From CAZGDB01 sp964524705 (GTDB lineage Bacteria > Pseudomonadota > Gammaproteobacteria > Berkiellales > Berkiellaceae), in NCBI GenBank assembly GCA_964524705.1, contig CAZGDB010000029.1:1-17195 (forward strand): a stretch of 17,195 bases of DNA, in the 5' to 3' direction. Each line of letters opens with the position of its first letter. Position 1 is the stretch's first letter. A model generated the notes under the pieces. It saw only the letters and a list, made by a program, of their open reading frames with translations, was not told the DNA's origin and ran no database searches. Below are positions 9,039-15,840 of the stretch, piece after piece. The translations under genes were made by a program, and so were the position numbers.

Positions 9039-9066
9039 TTTATCATATAGGGCACATGAATGTCAA
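9039..9066 (-). promoter_or_regulatory. Sigma70-type promoter for the IQ-motif gene
   Basis: On the minus strand a perfect -35 TTGACA (9061-9066) is followed after 16 bp by GATAAA (9039-9044) as the -10, a four-of-six match. Transcription would start near 9032, giving a leader of about 30 nt containing the AGGAG ribosome site. This gives the gene its own promoter, separate from the toxin-antitoxin pair upstream. Confidence 0.5.
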
Positions 9067-9070
9067 TAGC

Positions 9071-9078
9071 TGGCGCCA
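9071..9078. promoter_or_regulatory. Perfect 8-bp palindrome next to the -35 box
   Basis: TGGCGCCA lies 4 bp upstream of the TTGACA box of the IQ-motif gene promoter. On the minus strand CTGGC and GCCAG arms also flank it, giving a possible small hairpin. It could be an activator or repressor site, but eight bases are too few to be sure it is not chance. Confidence 0.25.
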
Positions 9079-9127
9079 CACTCTGCCAGTCTTTAAAATC
9101 AGCAGGGAACCAATGCCGATAAAAATC

Positions 9128-9571
9128 CTACAATCGTGCCTTGAGGTTCTTCAACAACAATAATAACTGTGGTGCTATAACAAACGCTTCATTGAGGTAT
9201 TTAGCGGTCAACTCAGGATGGTCAGGATATTCGTGCGCGATATGGTTGCGTATTTTTCGCATTTTTAACCAGATTTCTGCATCTTCCAAAATTCCAATTT
9301 TTTCTAATTGATGCAACTTATCGATTATCGTCAATCCTTCAGTTGTCTCACCAGACACCTCAAAAAAAAGATCGATGACTTTACTACCTATATAATCTTG
9401 TAATTTTGCAAACCGATTCACCAAAAAATCTACCATGAACAACTCTTCATCTGAAAGTGCCTTTACTTTTTCTTCAGAAATAGGAAACATATATTGTAAT
9501 TTGCGCATCACATCCGTAATGCGTGTAGCATGGATATCTGCTATCCTTAATATCTCAACTGACTTACTCAT
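9128..9571 (-). CDS. HEPN-domain toxin, HepT-like
   Basis: Predicted HEPN ribonuclease toxin of 147 residues, all-helical in appearance. The active-site motif of HepT toxins, RX4HXY, is intact as RNHIAHEY (R108, H113, Y115). In the Shewanella HepT/MntA system the equivalent tyrosine is AMPylated by the partner to block RNase activity. The segment RFAKLQDYIGSK (53-64) and the end LNEAFVIAPQLLLLLKNL match a common HEPN family that travels with small nucleotidyltransferases. The start codon overlaps the stop of the upstream antitoxin gene (ATGA), so the two are translationally coupled. Neither active-site residue is lost, so the toxin is probably functional. A role as a non-toxic nucleotidyltransferase partner (HI0074-like) is the main alternative. 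Confidence 0.85.
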   Translation of the reverse strand: MSKSVEILRIADIHATRITDVMRKLQYMFPISEEKVKALSDEELFMVDFLVNRFAKLQDYIGSKVIDLFFEVSGETTEGLTIIDKLHQLEKIGILEDAEIWLKMRKIRNHIAHEYPDHPELTAKYLNEAFVIAPQLLLLLKNLKARL

Positions 9572-9897
9572 ACCAGTTTAATTCCTTCTGCTTTTGCTAC
9601 TTCATAAATCGGTAACTGATAATCAGACTTTAGCAAACACATCACCACATCTATTTTTTGCTCTCCTAGCGCCATCTGAAGTGCACTCTCAAAAGCCAGT
9701 TGCCGCTTTACCACCATATCCGTATCCATCATATGTGTCTCAATATATAAATCAATATCCCCCCCCCGACGATTAGGATCCACACGAGACCCAAATATCC
9801 AGAGACTATCGTTAGGTAAAAAATATTGCACAAAAAGCGATTTTAGCGTCGCTATTGTCTTTGGTGATAAACGTATGCTTTGTTCGCTTTTATCCAT
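9568..9897 (-). CDS. MNT-type nucleotidyltransferase antitoxin, MntA-like
   Basis: Minimal nucleotidyltransferase of 109 residues. It shows the catalytic GSX9DXD motif, FGSRVDPNRRGGDIDL (G36, S37, D47, D49), and a third acidic residue, D83, in QKIDVVM. In characterised HepT/MntA pairs this enzyme transfers AMP to the toxin's tyrosine and neutralises it. Here the antitoxin gene comes first and overlaps the toxin start by 4 nt. It begins 79 bp downstream of the HlyD-type adaptor on the same strand, and I see no terminator between them, so read-through from the secretion operon is possible. The ribosome site before ATG 9897 is poor (cagcagggt, AGGG too close to the start), although a good AAGGAG lies about 45 nt further up without a usable start codon. 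Confidence 0.87.
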   Translation of the reverse strand: MDKSEQSIRLSPKTIATLKSLFVQYFLPNDSLWIFGSRVDPNRRGGDIDLYIETHMMDTDMVVKRQLAFESALQMALGEQKIDVVMCLLKSDYQLPIYEVAKAEGIKLV

Positions 9898-9976
9898 ACC
9901 CTGCTGCTTAAAGACTACTAAACCAGTTGATAATAGCTTATTGCTCCTTAAAAAAACATCCCCTTACTGCCAACTT

Positions 9977-11347
9977 TTAACGCTCATGGAACGCCGAGCT
10001 AAACAGGCGTTCAATCGGTTTAAAGATATAAGCAATCAAGGTTTTTTCACCACTCAAAATTTCCGCTGTCACGGTCATCCCAGGGAGAATAAGGTTTTGT
10101 TTAGGATCATCTCCAAGATAATTTTTATCTAAAGAAACCAAGACTTTATAATAAGGCAATTGCTTCTCTGTAAAAAAAGTAGAAGCTGAAATATGCATCA
10201 CTCGGCCATTTAAATACCCATACTGTGAATAGTTATAAGTTGCAACTTTAACTTCTGCTGGCTCATTGAGTTTCACAAAACCGATATCTTGTGTCGAAAC
10301 TTGCACTTCTGCAATCATTTCTTCACCTATCGGAACGATATCTAATAAAGGACCATTCGGAGGCACACTAGAACCTTCATTCACTTTAATTCCTTTAGTA
10401 ATGCCGTTAACAGGTGATAAAATGGCTAATCTTTGCACTTTATCTTTCCAATTTTTAATCGCACTACGCACTTCTGTTAATTGAGAATTTATAGTATTCA
10501 TATCTTCTAAAGCACGTTGCAAGATCTCACTCCCTGCAATCTTAAGGTTTTCACGCTCCTCTTTTAAAGCAGCTTCATTATTTTGTTGGGTTTTCATCAT
10601 ATTAATCAGATCGCCTTCTACTTCCCCCAAACGATCTTGCGCTCCCAATAAATTTAAAATTGGGACCGAATCCGTTTTTTGTAATTCTTTATAAATCCCA
10701 AGTTCTGTCGCACGAGAGGAAATGCGACCTTGTAAATTAGCAATTTGCGAATCAATAGCAAATTTTGTTTGTTCAAGATCTGCAATTTTATGTCGAACAA
10801 TCGATTCCAGATTACGCTTATTTTCCACTTGTTGATAATACAATTCCATCACATCTTTTTTATATTGCGCCAACATATCAAAACCCGTAGCCTCTGGATA
10901 AACCACCGCACGATCTAACATTTCCATAGTTAAGGGTTTATCTTCAATAAAGGCATGTAGTCTTGCCAAATCCATCCTAAACCCATTTTCTCTATTTTGC
11001 AGCCGCCCTAATTCAGACATGGCAGCAGCGGGGTTCATTAATATTAAATCTTGCCCTTTACGAACCACCTGCCCTTCTTCTACCAAAATCTTATCAACTA
11101 CCCCACCCTCTAAATACTGCAAAGTGTAATTATCAGATATCGTTCTTAAAAAACCATGACCTATTGCAATTTCTCGAATCGGAGTTATCGCAGCCCAAAT
11201 AATCAGTAATAAAATACTGCCGCAAGTGGCGCCTATGGTCCATAACACTAACCCTGATGAACCCGATTCCTCTAAAGCAGCAGAAAGTAATAAGTGATGT
11301 AACTTTCTATTAGTAGTTATAGGCTGAACGTTGGTAGGATCTTCCAT
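9977..11347 (-). CDS. Type I secretion periplasmic adaptor, HlyD family
   Basis: Membrane fusion protein that bridges the inner-membrane ABC exporter and an outer-membrane TolC-type channel. It has 456 residues: a short cytosolic N terminus, one TM helix (about 33-54), a first lipoyl half (QYLEGGVVDKILVEEGQVVRKGQ, 77-99), a long coiled-coil stretch rich in Glu, Gln and Leu (about 107-320), the second lipoyl half and a C-terminal beta-barrel. It ends in the family signature PGMTVTAEILSGEKT followed by YIFKPIERL. AAGGAGG lies 6 nt before the ATG. It starts only 11 bp after the second ABC gene stops, so the three form one operon. No outer-membrane channel gene follows; that partner must be elsewhere. 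Confidence 0.95.
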   Translation of the reverse strand: MEDPTNVQPITTNRKLHHLLLSAALEESGSSGLVLWTIGATCGSILLLIIWAAITPIREIAIGHGFLRTISDNYTLQYLEGGVVDKILVEEGQVVRKGQDLILMNPAAAMSELGRLQNRENGFRMDLARLHAFIEDKPLTMEMLDRAVVYPEATGFDMLAQYKKDVMELYYQQVENKRNLESIVRHKIADLEQTKFAIDSQIANLQGRISSRATELGIYKELQKTDSVPILNLLGAQDRLGEVEGDLINMMKTQQNNEAALKEERENLKIAGSEILQRALEDMNTINSQLTEVRSAIKNWKDKVQRLAILSPVNGITKGIKVNEGSSVPPNGPLLDIVPIGEEMIAEVQVSTQDIGFVKLNEPAEVKVATYNYSQYGYLNGRVMHISASTFFTEKQLPYYKVLVSLDKNYLGDDPKQNLILPGMTVTAEILSGEKTLIAYIFKPIERLFSSAFHER

Positions 11348-11358
11348 GACATTCCTCC

Positions 11359-13524
11359 TTATAACGCTTCTATAGGTAGTTTAGACAATACCAACTGAGG
11401 TGTGCCACCCATTAAGACTTGACCTTGCTCTACATAAAAAATACGGTCTGCAATTTTAAGATGTGCAGGCCTATGACTAACCATAATAATCGTACTTTTA
11501 CCGCGAAGTGTTTCTAAGGCTTTTAAGAATTGTGCATCATGCTCAGGCCCCAGATAACTAGCTGGCTCATCCAATAAAATCACTTTTGCCTTACGGACAT
11601 AGGTTCTGGCTAATGCAAACCGTTGTATAAAACTAGAAGATAAATATTTAATGCTATTGTCTTGCATGCGAGTTTGAAAACCAAACGGAAAGGCCATGAT
11701 TTCATCATAGATCCCAGCCAGTTGCGTGGCCTCTATCAGTTCAGCTGGCGTGGCTAGTGGGTTCGACAATAACAAGTTTTGCTCCAAAGTCCCATAAAAG
11801 AGTTGTGTATTTTGGGGCAAATAAGCAATTGCATGACGCAACTCAATCGGATCTAATTGCTGAATATTAAAATCATCCAACAATACATTGCCCGCTTGAG
11901 GTTGATAGACCCCAGGAATCAACTTGAGTATAGTTGATTTACCAGAACCATTCCTCCCAGCTAAGCAAACCAACTCACCTGGTTTAACTGAAAAAGACAC
12001 CCCAAGTAATGCGGGAGGCACATCTGGCCTATAACGAAAACTCACACGACTAAACTCAACTTTACCGTTAACAATAGTTACCGGGTTCACCATCACATGT
12101 GGTTCACGCTCTAAACGTAATCCCATTAAATTATTAATTTGTCGTAAACTGGACATCAATTGTTCAATACGTGGGACTATAGAAAAGATCGTCTTTAAAG
12201 GCGCTAACGCTCGCCAGGTCAACATCATTGTCGCAATCAAAGCACCAACTGTCATCGTACCTTCTGTGACTAAATACGCCCCAAATCCTAAAACTGCTAA
12301 TCCTGTTAACATCATTAAAATATCGGCCGTATTATTCAGTATGTTCCCCAACATTGTTGATTCAAAACCCGTTACTGACATTTCTGCAGTTAAGTCATCA
12401 TAACGTTTATTCCAGATCCCTTCACACCCCATCACTTTGATATCCCGTAAATGGGATAAACTTTCAATCTGAAAAGTCTGTTTTTTAGCAGAAACAGCCG
12501 CACTTTTACGGATTGCATCTCGGACCAATCCCGCTGTACACCAATAAATCACTGCAAATAAAACAATCATCACTAAAGGCACTAAAATCAAAATACCACT
12601 GAGCATCCAAATAATTGCCAAGAAAAAGAATACAAAAGGAAACTCAAAAACAATCCCCATTAATGGACTAGTAAAAAAGTCCCTGACATTATCAAAATCT
12701 TTAATACGTGCAATTTGTGCACCCACACCTGCATTTTCAGTAAAAGCTGCAGGCAAATAAAGTAACCGCTCTATAATCACTTCCCCCACCGTCCGATCTA
12801 AACGAACCCCAATATATGCAATAATACGGGTCCGCAATGCCATCAGATAGTCCCCCGTCACAAGGGCTATCATCACTCCCAACGAGAAGAAAAACAACAT
12901 GGAGTACGAACCTGTCGGAATGACTTTATCGTACACATTCATAATATACATCGGTACTGCAAGCACAAAAATATTCATCACTAAACTAATAAACATGATT
13001 TGTAAAAAAAGCTTTCTAAAACGTTCAAGATTTTCTGTTAGCCAAGTTTTTTTAGAAAACATCCGTGGAACTTCTTGTTCCATTTCTGTAAAGACATAAG
13101 CTATTCCTGTCACCCCTTCCCCGACTACAGTTTCTTCTTCTCCAGTCTCTCCATCAATGACTTTAAAAAGACTAGCTTCTCGACTCAGGACTAACATTGC
13201 AGGGCGATCTGGGTTCAAATAAATACAAGGAAAAACACGCTCATCTAAATCTATTAAAGGAACTTCTATAGGTTCACTTTTATATCTGATGCGCGCCAAT
13301 ACATTTCTGAATTCTGTTAAATCTAAAGTTCTATGAAAATGTGGCAAGGCCTCAATTAAATGCCTGTAATGTCCGGGCCAATGCAACGCTTTAGTTAAAG
13401 GCTCTAATAATCTGACAAATTCTGATGGTTCTAAAAAGAAATCCTCAATTTTGCGTCGATCCGATAAAATATCTGGATTATCACGTACATCTCCCAATGC
13501 ATGGCTGTTTTCATGATGTTCCAT
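11359..13524 (-). CDS. Type I secretion ABC half-transporter B (consensus-type ATPase subunit)
   Basis: Inner-membrane ABC exporter subunit of 721 residues. An N-terminal cytosolic domain (about 1-170) has the position and size of the C39-like domain of RTX exporters but no catalytic Cys/His arrangement, so it is not a leader peptidase. A six-helix membrane domain (about 172-450) and an NBD (about 485-721) follow. The NBD has Walker A GRNGSGKS (523-530), Q571, Walker B VILLDE (648-653) and switch histidine H684 (VSHRP). The signature, however, is LSSSFIQ (628-634) instead of LSGGQ, and the D-loop aspartate is replaced (SYLG). ATG 13524 is preferred over ATG 13530 because GAGGAGG (13531-13537) lies 6 nt before it. 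It overlaps gene A by 14 nt. It is predicted to pair with half-transporter A to export the divergent adhesin. Confidence 0.92.
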   Translation of the reverse strand: MEHHENSHALGDVRDNPDILSDRRKIEDFFLEPSEFVRLLEPLTKALHWPGHYRHLIEALPHFHRTLDLTEFRNVLARIRYKSEPIEVPLIDLDERVFPCIYLNPDRPAMLVLSREASLFKVIDGETGEEETVVGEGVTGIAYVFTEMEQEVPRMFSKKTWLTENLERFRKLFLQIMFISLVMNIFVLAVPMYIMNVYDKVIPTGSYSMLFFFSLGVMIALVTGDYLMALRTRIIAYIGVRLDRTVGEVIIERLLYLPAAFTENAGVGAQIARIKDFDNVRDFFTSPLMGIVFEFPFVFFFLAIIWMLSGILILVPLVMIVLFAVIYWCTAGLVRDAIRKSAAVSAKKQTFQIESLSHLRDIKVMGCEGIWNKRYDDLTAEMSVTGFESTMLGNILNNTADILMMLTGLAVLGFGAYLVTEGTMTVGALIATMMLTWRALAPLKTIFSIVPRIEQLMSSLRQINNLMGLRLEREPHVMVNPVTIVNGKVEFSRVSFRYRPDVPPALLGVSFSVKPGELVCLAGRNGSGKSTILKLIPGVYQPQAGNVLLDDFNIQQLDPIELRHAIAYLPQNTQLFYGTLEQNLLLSNPLATPAELIEATQLAGIYDEIMAFPFGFQTRMQDNSIKYLSSSFIQRFALARTYVRKAKVILLDEPASYLGPEHDAQFLKALETLRGKSTIIMVSHRPAHLKIADRIFYVEQGQVLMGGTPQLVLSKLPIEAL

Positions 13525-15616
13525 GATCATCCTCCTCTTTAGGTGCAGGCGGTGATTCCTTCACTATCTTTGGAGCAAACGTCACATGCGTATGCGTATG
13601 CCCAGAAGAAGGTGGCATAAAAGAGACTTTTTCTGCTGGAGAAGCTATCGGTGGTTTTTCCAGCTCTGCAACTTGAGCAGGAGCAGCTTGAGCAGGAGCA
13701 GCTTGAGCAGGAGCAGCTTGAGCAGGAGCAGCTTGAGCAGGAGCAGCAGGCCCCGCAGTCGGTGCTACTGGACGCTGAGGACCACCGACTACAGGTGCGC
13801 CTCCAGAAGGTCCTGCAGGTGGTGCAGGAGGGGGTGGCGGTGGAGGTGGTAAGGGCATAGACTCCACTCCCCCATCATAAAGTCGGTAAATTTTGTCTGC
13901 ATATTGTAATAAAGAGGGACGACCCGTAACCATGACAATGGTTTTTTTACCTTTTATACTTTGAAAATATTCAATAACTTTTTTATCCGTAGAAATATCT
14001 AAACCCGTATTCGCTTCATCAAACAAAATAATATCAGGATTATGAATCAGCCCCCTAGCTAAGATAATAGATTGTTTCACCCCACGAGACACAAAATCTA
14101 CTGCCCCATGCCCAATTTTACCTTGATACCCTTGTGGCATTTCTTCAATAATTTTATTGACACCCATAACGCGTGCAATTTTTAATACATCCTCATACAC
14201 TGCATCTTTTCTAAATTGATTAATGTTCTCTAAAATAGTGCCTTCAAACAAAGTTCCATTTTGCGGCAAATATCCAATATGACGACGATATTCAATTAGA
14301 TCTGTTCTAAAGATATTCACCCCATCCATCATAACGGTACCTGTCGATGGTCTTAACAAACCTGCGATCATAGATAATAATGTTGTTTTACCACTTAAGC
14401 CTGAACCTGTAATCACAACCCATTCACCTGGTTGTATTTCTAAATTAACTCCCCTGATAATATTTTCTTCCGCAGCACCTCTATTTCCAAACCCAAAGCT
14501 TACATTTTCTAATTTAATATGCCCTTTAAAACTGGGTAATGGCACCACAACATCCCCTGTATCTAAAGGCATAACTTGGATTTCACGTGCTTTTTCACGT
14601 GCTAAATCAACCGCTTGCATTCGGCCCCACAATCCTACAAGTTTACCAATCGGTTGCATTAAACGACCAGAGATCAAAGTACAAGCCGATAGTGCCCCTA
14701 TCGTGATTTGTCCATCAATTACCAAGCCACTACCATAAGCAACTAATAATACGAAATTTGTCTGAGAAATAAACCCGATTAATCTGGAACTCGATGCTTG
14801 TTCTTGTGTAAAATTAAAATCATCAACTGTACCACTATGCTGTAACCGTTCATAACGTCTTAATATTTGCTCTTCCATACCAAAAGATTTTATCGTGTGA
14901 ACCCCCGAAAACATTTCCACTAAAAAATTAAACCGTTTAGCACCATCTGCACCTCGTGAGGCTAATGCAACCGCTAAAATTTGTCCCTTAAAATAGGTAA
15001 CAGCAGCTAACACCACCATCATAATAATGGGAATAACCCCTAAAGAGACATGGATATAAAACATTAAGGCCAAGTATAAAAGCACAAAGGGCAAATCTAA
15101 TAACATTGGTAAAATTTGACCACCAAACAGGTCTTTTAAAATTTCCTGAGCGCCTAAGCGCTCCATATGCACCCCCGCACCATCTCGCTCATACGAAGTT
15201 AAATCTGAATAAAGAAGATGCCTAAACCCACGCGTAAAGACCTTATACGATAATCTTGCATCCGCCCAGGCAGAGATTCTTGCACGTAAAATTCTAAGTG
15301 CCAGTTCTATAAACTGTCCGATAGTGACTGCACTAAAGAGTAAAATCAAGGTACTAATCCCTTGGTTAGGGATAATACGGTCATACACTTGTAATAGGGC
15401 CATTGGTAAAAACAGACCCAACAAATTGATAAAAAAGGAGCTGCATAACAAGCCAACCCATACTTCAGACATGGGTAACCATTCCTCCATGGGAATGTCG
15501 GTCATCCGCCCTGCTAAACGTGCCATCGCGTGCTGACTTTGTTCATGCCATAGACGGATCTGCTGCTGTAGCCTGGCGAAATACTTATTTAGATAACTAA
15601 TGTCTTTGTAGTGCAT
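13511..15616 (-). CDS. Type I secretion ABC half-transporter A with a Pro/Ala-rich C-terminal tail
   Basis: Inner-membrane ABC exporter subunit of 701 residues. There is no C39-like domain: about 50 residues precede the membrane domain (about 52-330). The NBD (about 365-585) has Walker A GSGLSGKT (404-411), Q452, Walker B IILFDE (529-534) and an intact D-loop aspartate D540. The signature is VSRGVKQ (509-515), keeping Ser and the second Gly, and the switch histidine is replaced by G565 (VTGRP; codon GGT at 13922-13924 read in reverse). After the NBD comes an unusual cytosolic tail (about 586-701): eight consecutive prolines (590-597), Gly/Pro-rich sequence, APAQA repeats, a HTHTH patch and an acidic end. 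AGGAGG lies 5 nt before the ATG. It is the first gene of the operon. The motif losses suggest a regulatory or weakly hydrolysing subunit that works with B. Confidence 0.92.
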   Translation of the reverse strand: MHYKDISYLNKYFARLQQQIRLWHEQSQHAMARLAGRMTDIPMEEWLPMSEVWVGLLCSSFFINLLGLFLPMALLQVYDRIIPNQGISTLILLFSAVTIGQFIELALRILRARISAWADARLSYKVFTRGFRHLLYSDLTSYERDGAGVHMERLGAQEILKDLFGGQILPMLLDLPFVLLYLALMFYIHVSLGVIPIIMMVVLAAVTYFKGQILAVALASRGADGAKRFNFLVEMFSGVHTIKSFGMEEQILRRYERLQHSGTVDDFNFTQEQASSSRLIGFISQTNFVLLVAYGSGLVIDGQITIGALSACTLISGRLMQPIGKLVGLWGRMQAVDLAREKAREIQVMPLDTGDVVVPLPSFKGHIKLENVSFGFGNRGAAEENIIRGVNLEIQPGEWVVITGSGLSGKTTLLSMIAGLLRPSTGTVMMDGVNIFRTDLIEYRRHIGYLPQNGTLFEGTILENINQFRKDAVYEDVLKIARVMGVNKIIEEMPQGYQGKIGHGAVDFVSRGVKQSIILARGLIHNPDIILFDEANTGLDISTDKKVIEYFQSIKGKKTIVMVTGRPSLLQYADKIYRLYDGGVESMPLPPPPPPPPAPPAGPSGGAPVVGGPQRPVAPTAGPAAPAQAAPAQAAPAQAAPAQAAPAQVAELEKPPIASPAEKVSFMPPSSGHTHTHVTFAPKIVKESPPAPKEEDDHGTS
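13672..13746 (-). repeat. Five exact tandem copies of a 15-bp repeat in the tail of half-transporter A
   Basis: The unit CTTGAGCAGGAGCAG (plus-strand reading) occurs five times without a mismatch. On the coding strand it gives Ala-Pro-Ala-Gln-Ala repeats (about 624-648). The 15-bp unit keeps the frame, so copy-number change would alter tail length without disrupting the protein. Exact copies point to recent slippage. Confidence 0.95.
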
Positions 15617-15636
15617 CGACCCCTCCTCTCAAACCA

Positions 15637-15658
15637 TAGTTCTCTTACCGAGGAACTA
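15637..15658. promoter_or_regulatory. Inverted repeat TAGTTC/GAACTA in the divergent control region
   Basis: TAGTTC (15637-15642) and GAACTA (15653-15658) are exact inverse complements separated by 10 bp. The element lies about 20 bp upstream of the half-transporter A start codon, just before its ribosome site. GAACTA occurs again at 15758-15763 and 15784-15789 in the same 224-bp intergenic region. It could be an operator, or an mRNA hairpin near the translation start of the secretion operon. Confidence 0.35.
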
Positions 15659-15722
15659 CAACTAAAACCCCACCAAATAAGCTGTAGGTCAATACTAAAA
15701 CACATTTTTTTTATAAGTACCC

Positions 15723-15750
15723 TAGACTAATAAGGAGCTGGGGTTATAAA
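15723..15750 (+). promoter_or_regulatory. Candidate sigma70 promoter for the adhesin gene
   Basis: TAGACT (15723-15728; four of six with TTGACA) and TATAAA (15745-15750; five of six with TATAAT) are 16 bp apart. Transcription from here would give a leader of about 85 nt before the adhesin start. The rest of the intergenic region (15617-15840) shows no clear promoter for the opposite strand. Confidence 0.3.
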
Positions 15751-15840
15751 AGCAGCTGAACTACCAGTAAAGTTGTAAAGCATGAACTAATAATACCGTT
15801 GAGGGTCTAACACTCAGGTAGCATTATGTAAGGAAAAATT

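Noticed and set aside
11359..13524. C39 peptidase domain (bacteriocin-type exporter) at the N terminus of half-transporter B
   Set aside because: No catalytic Cys/His pattern is visible; the domain fits the inactive C39-like type of RTX exporters.
13672..13746. CRISPR-like array
   Set aside because: The 15-bp units are directly adjacent without unique spacers, and are coding.
13586..13860. Plus-strand Ser/Arg-rich and Glu/Gln-rich frames over the 15-bp repeat
   Set aside because: These are antisense shadows of the APAQA and polyproline tail of half-transporter A.
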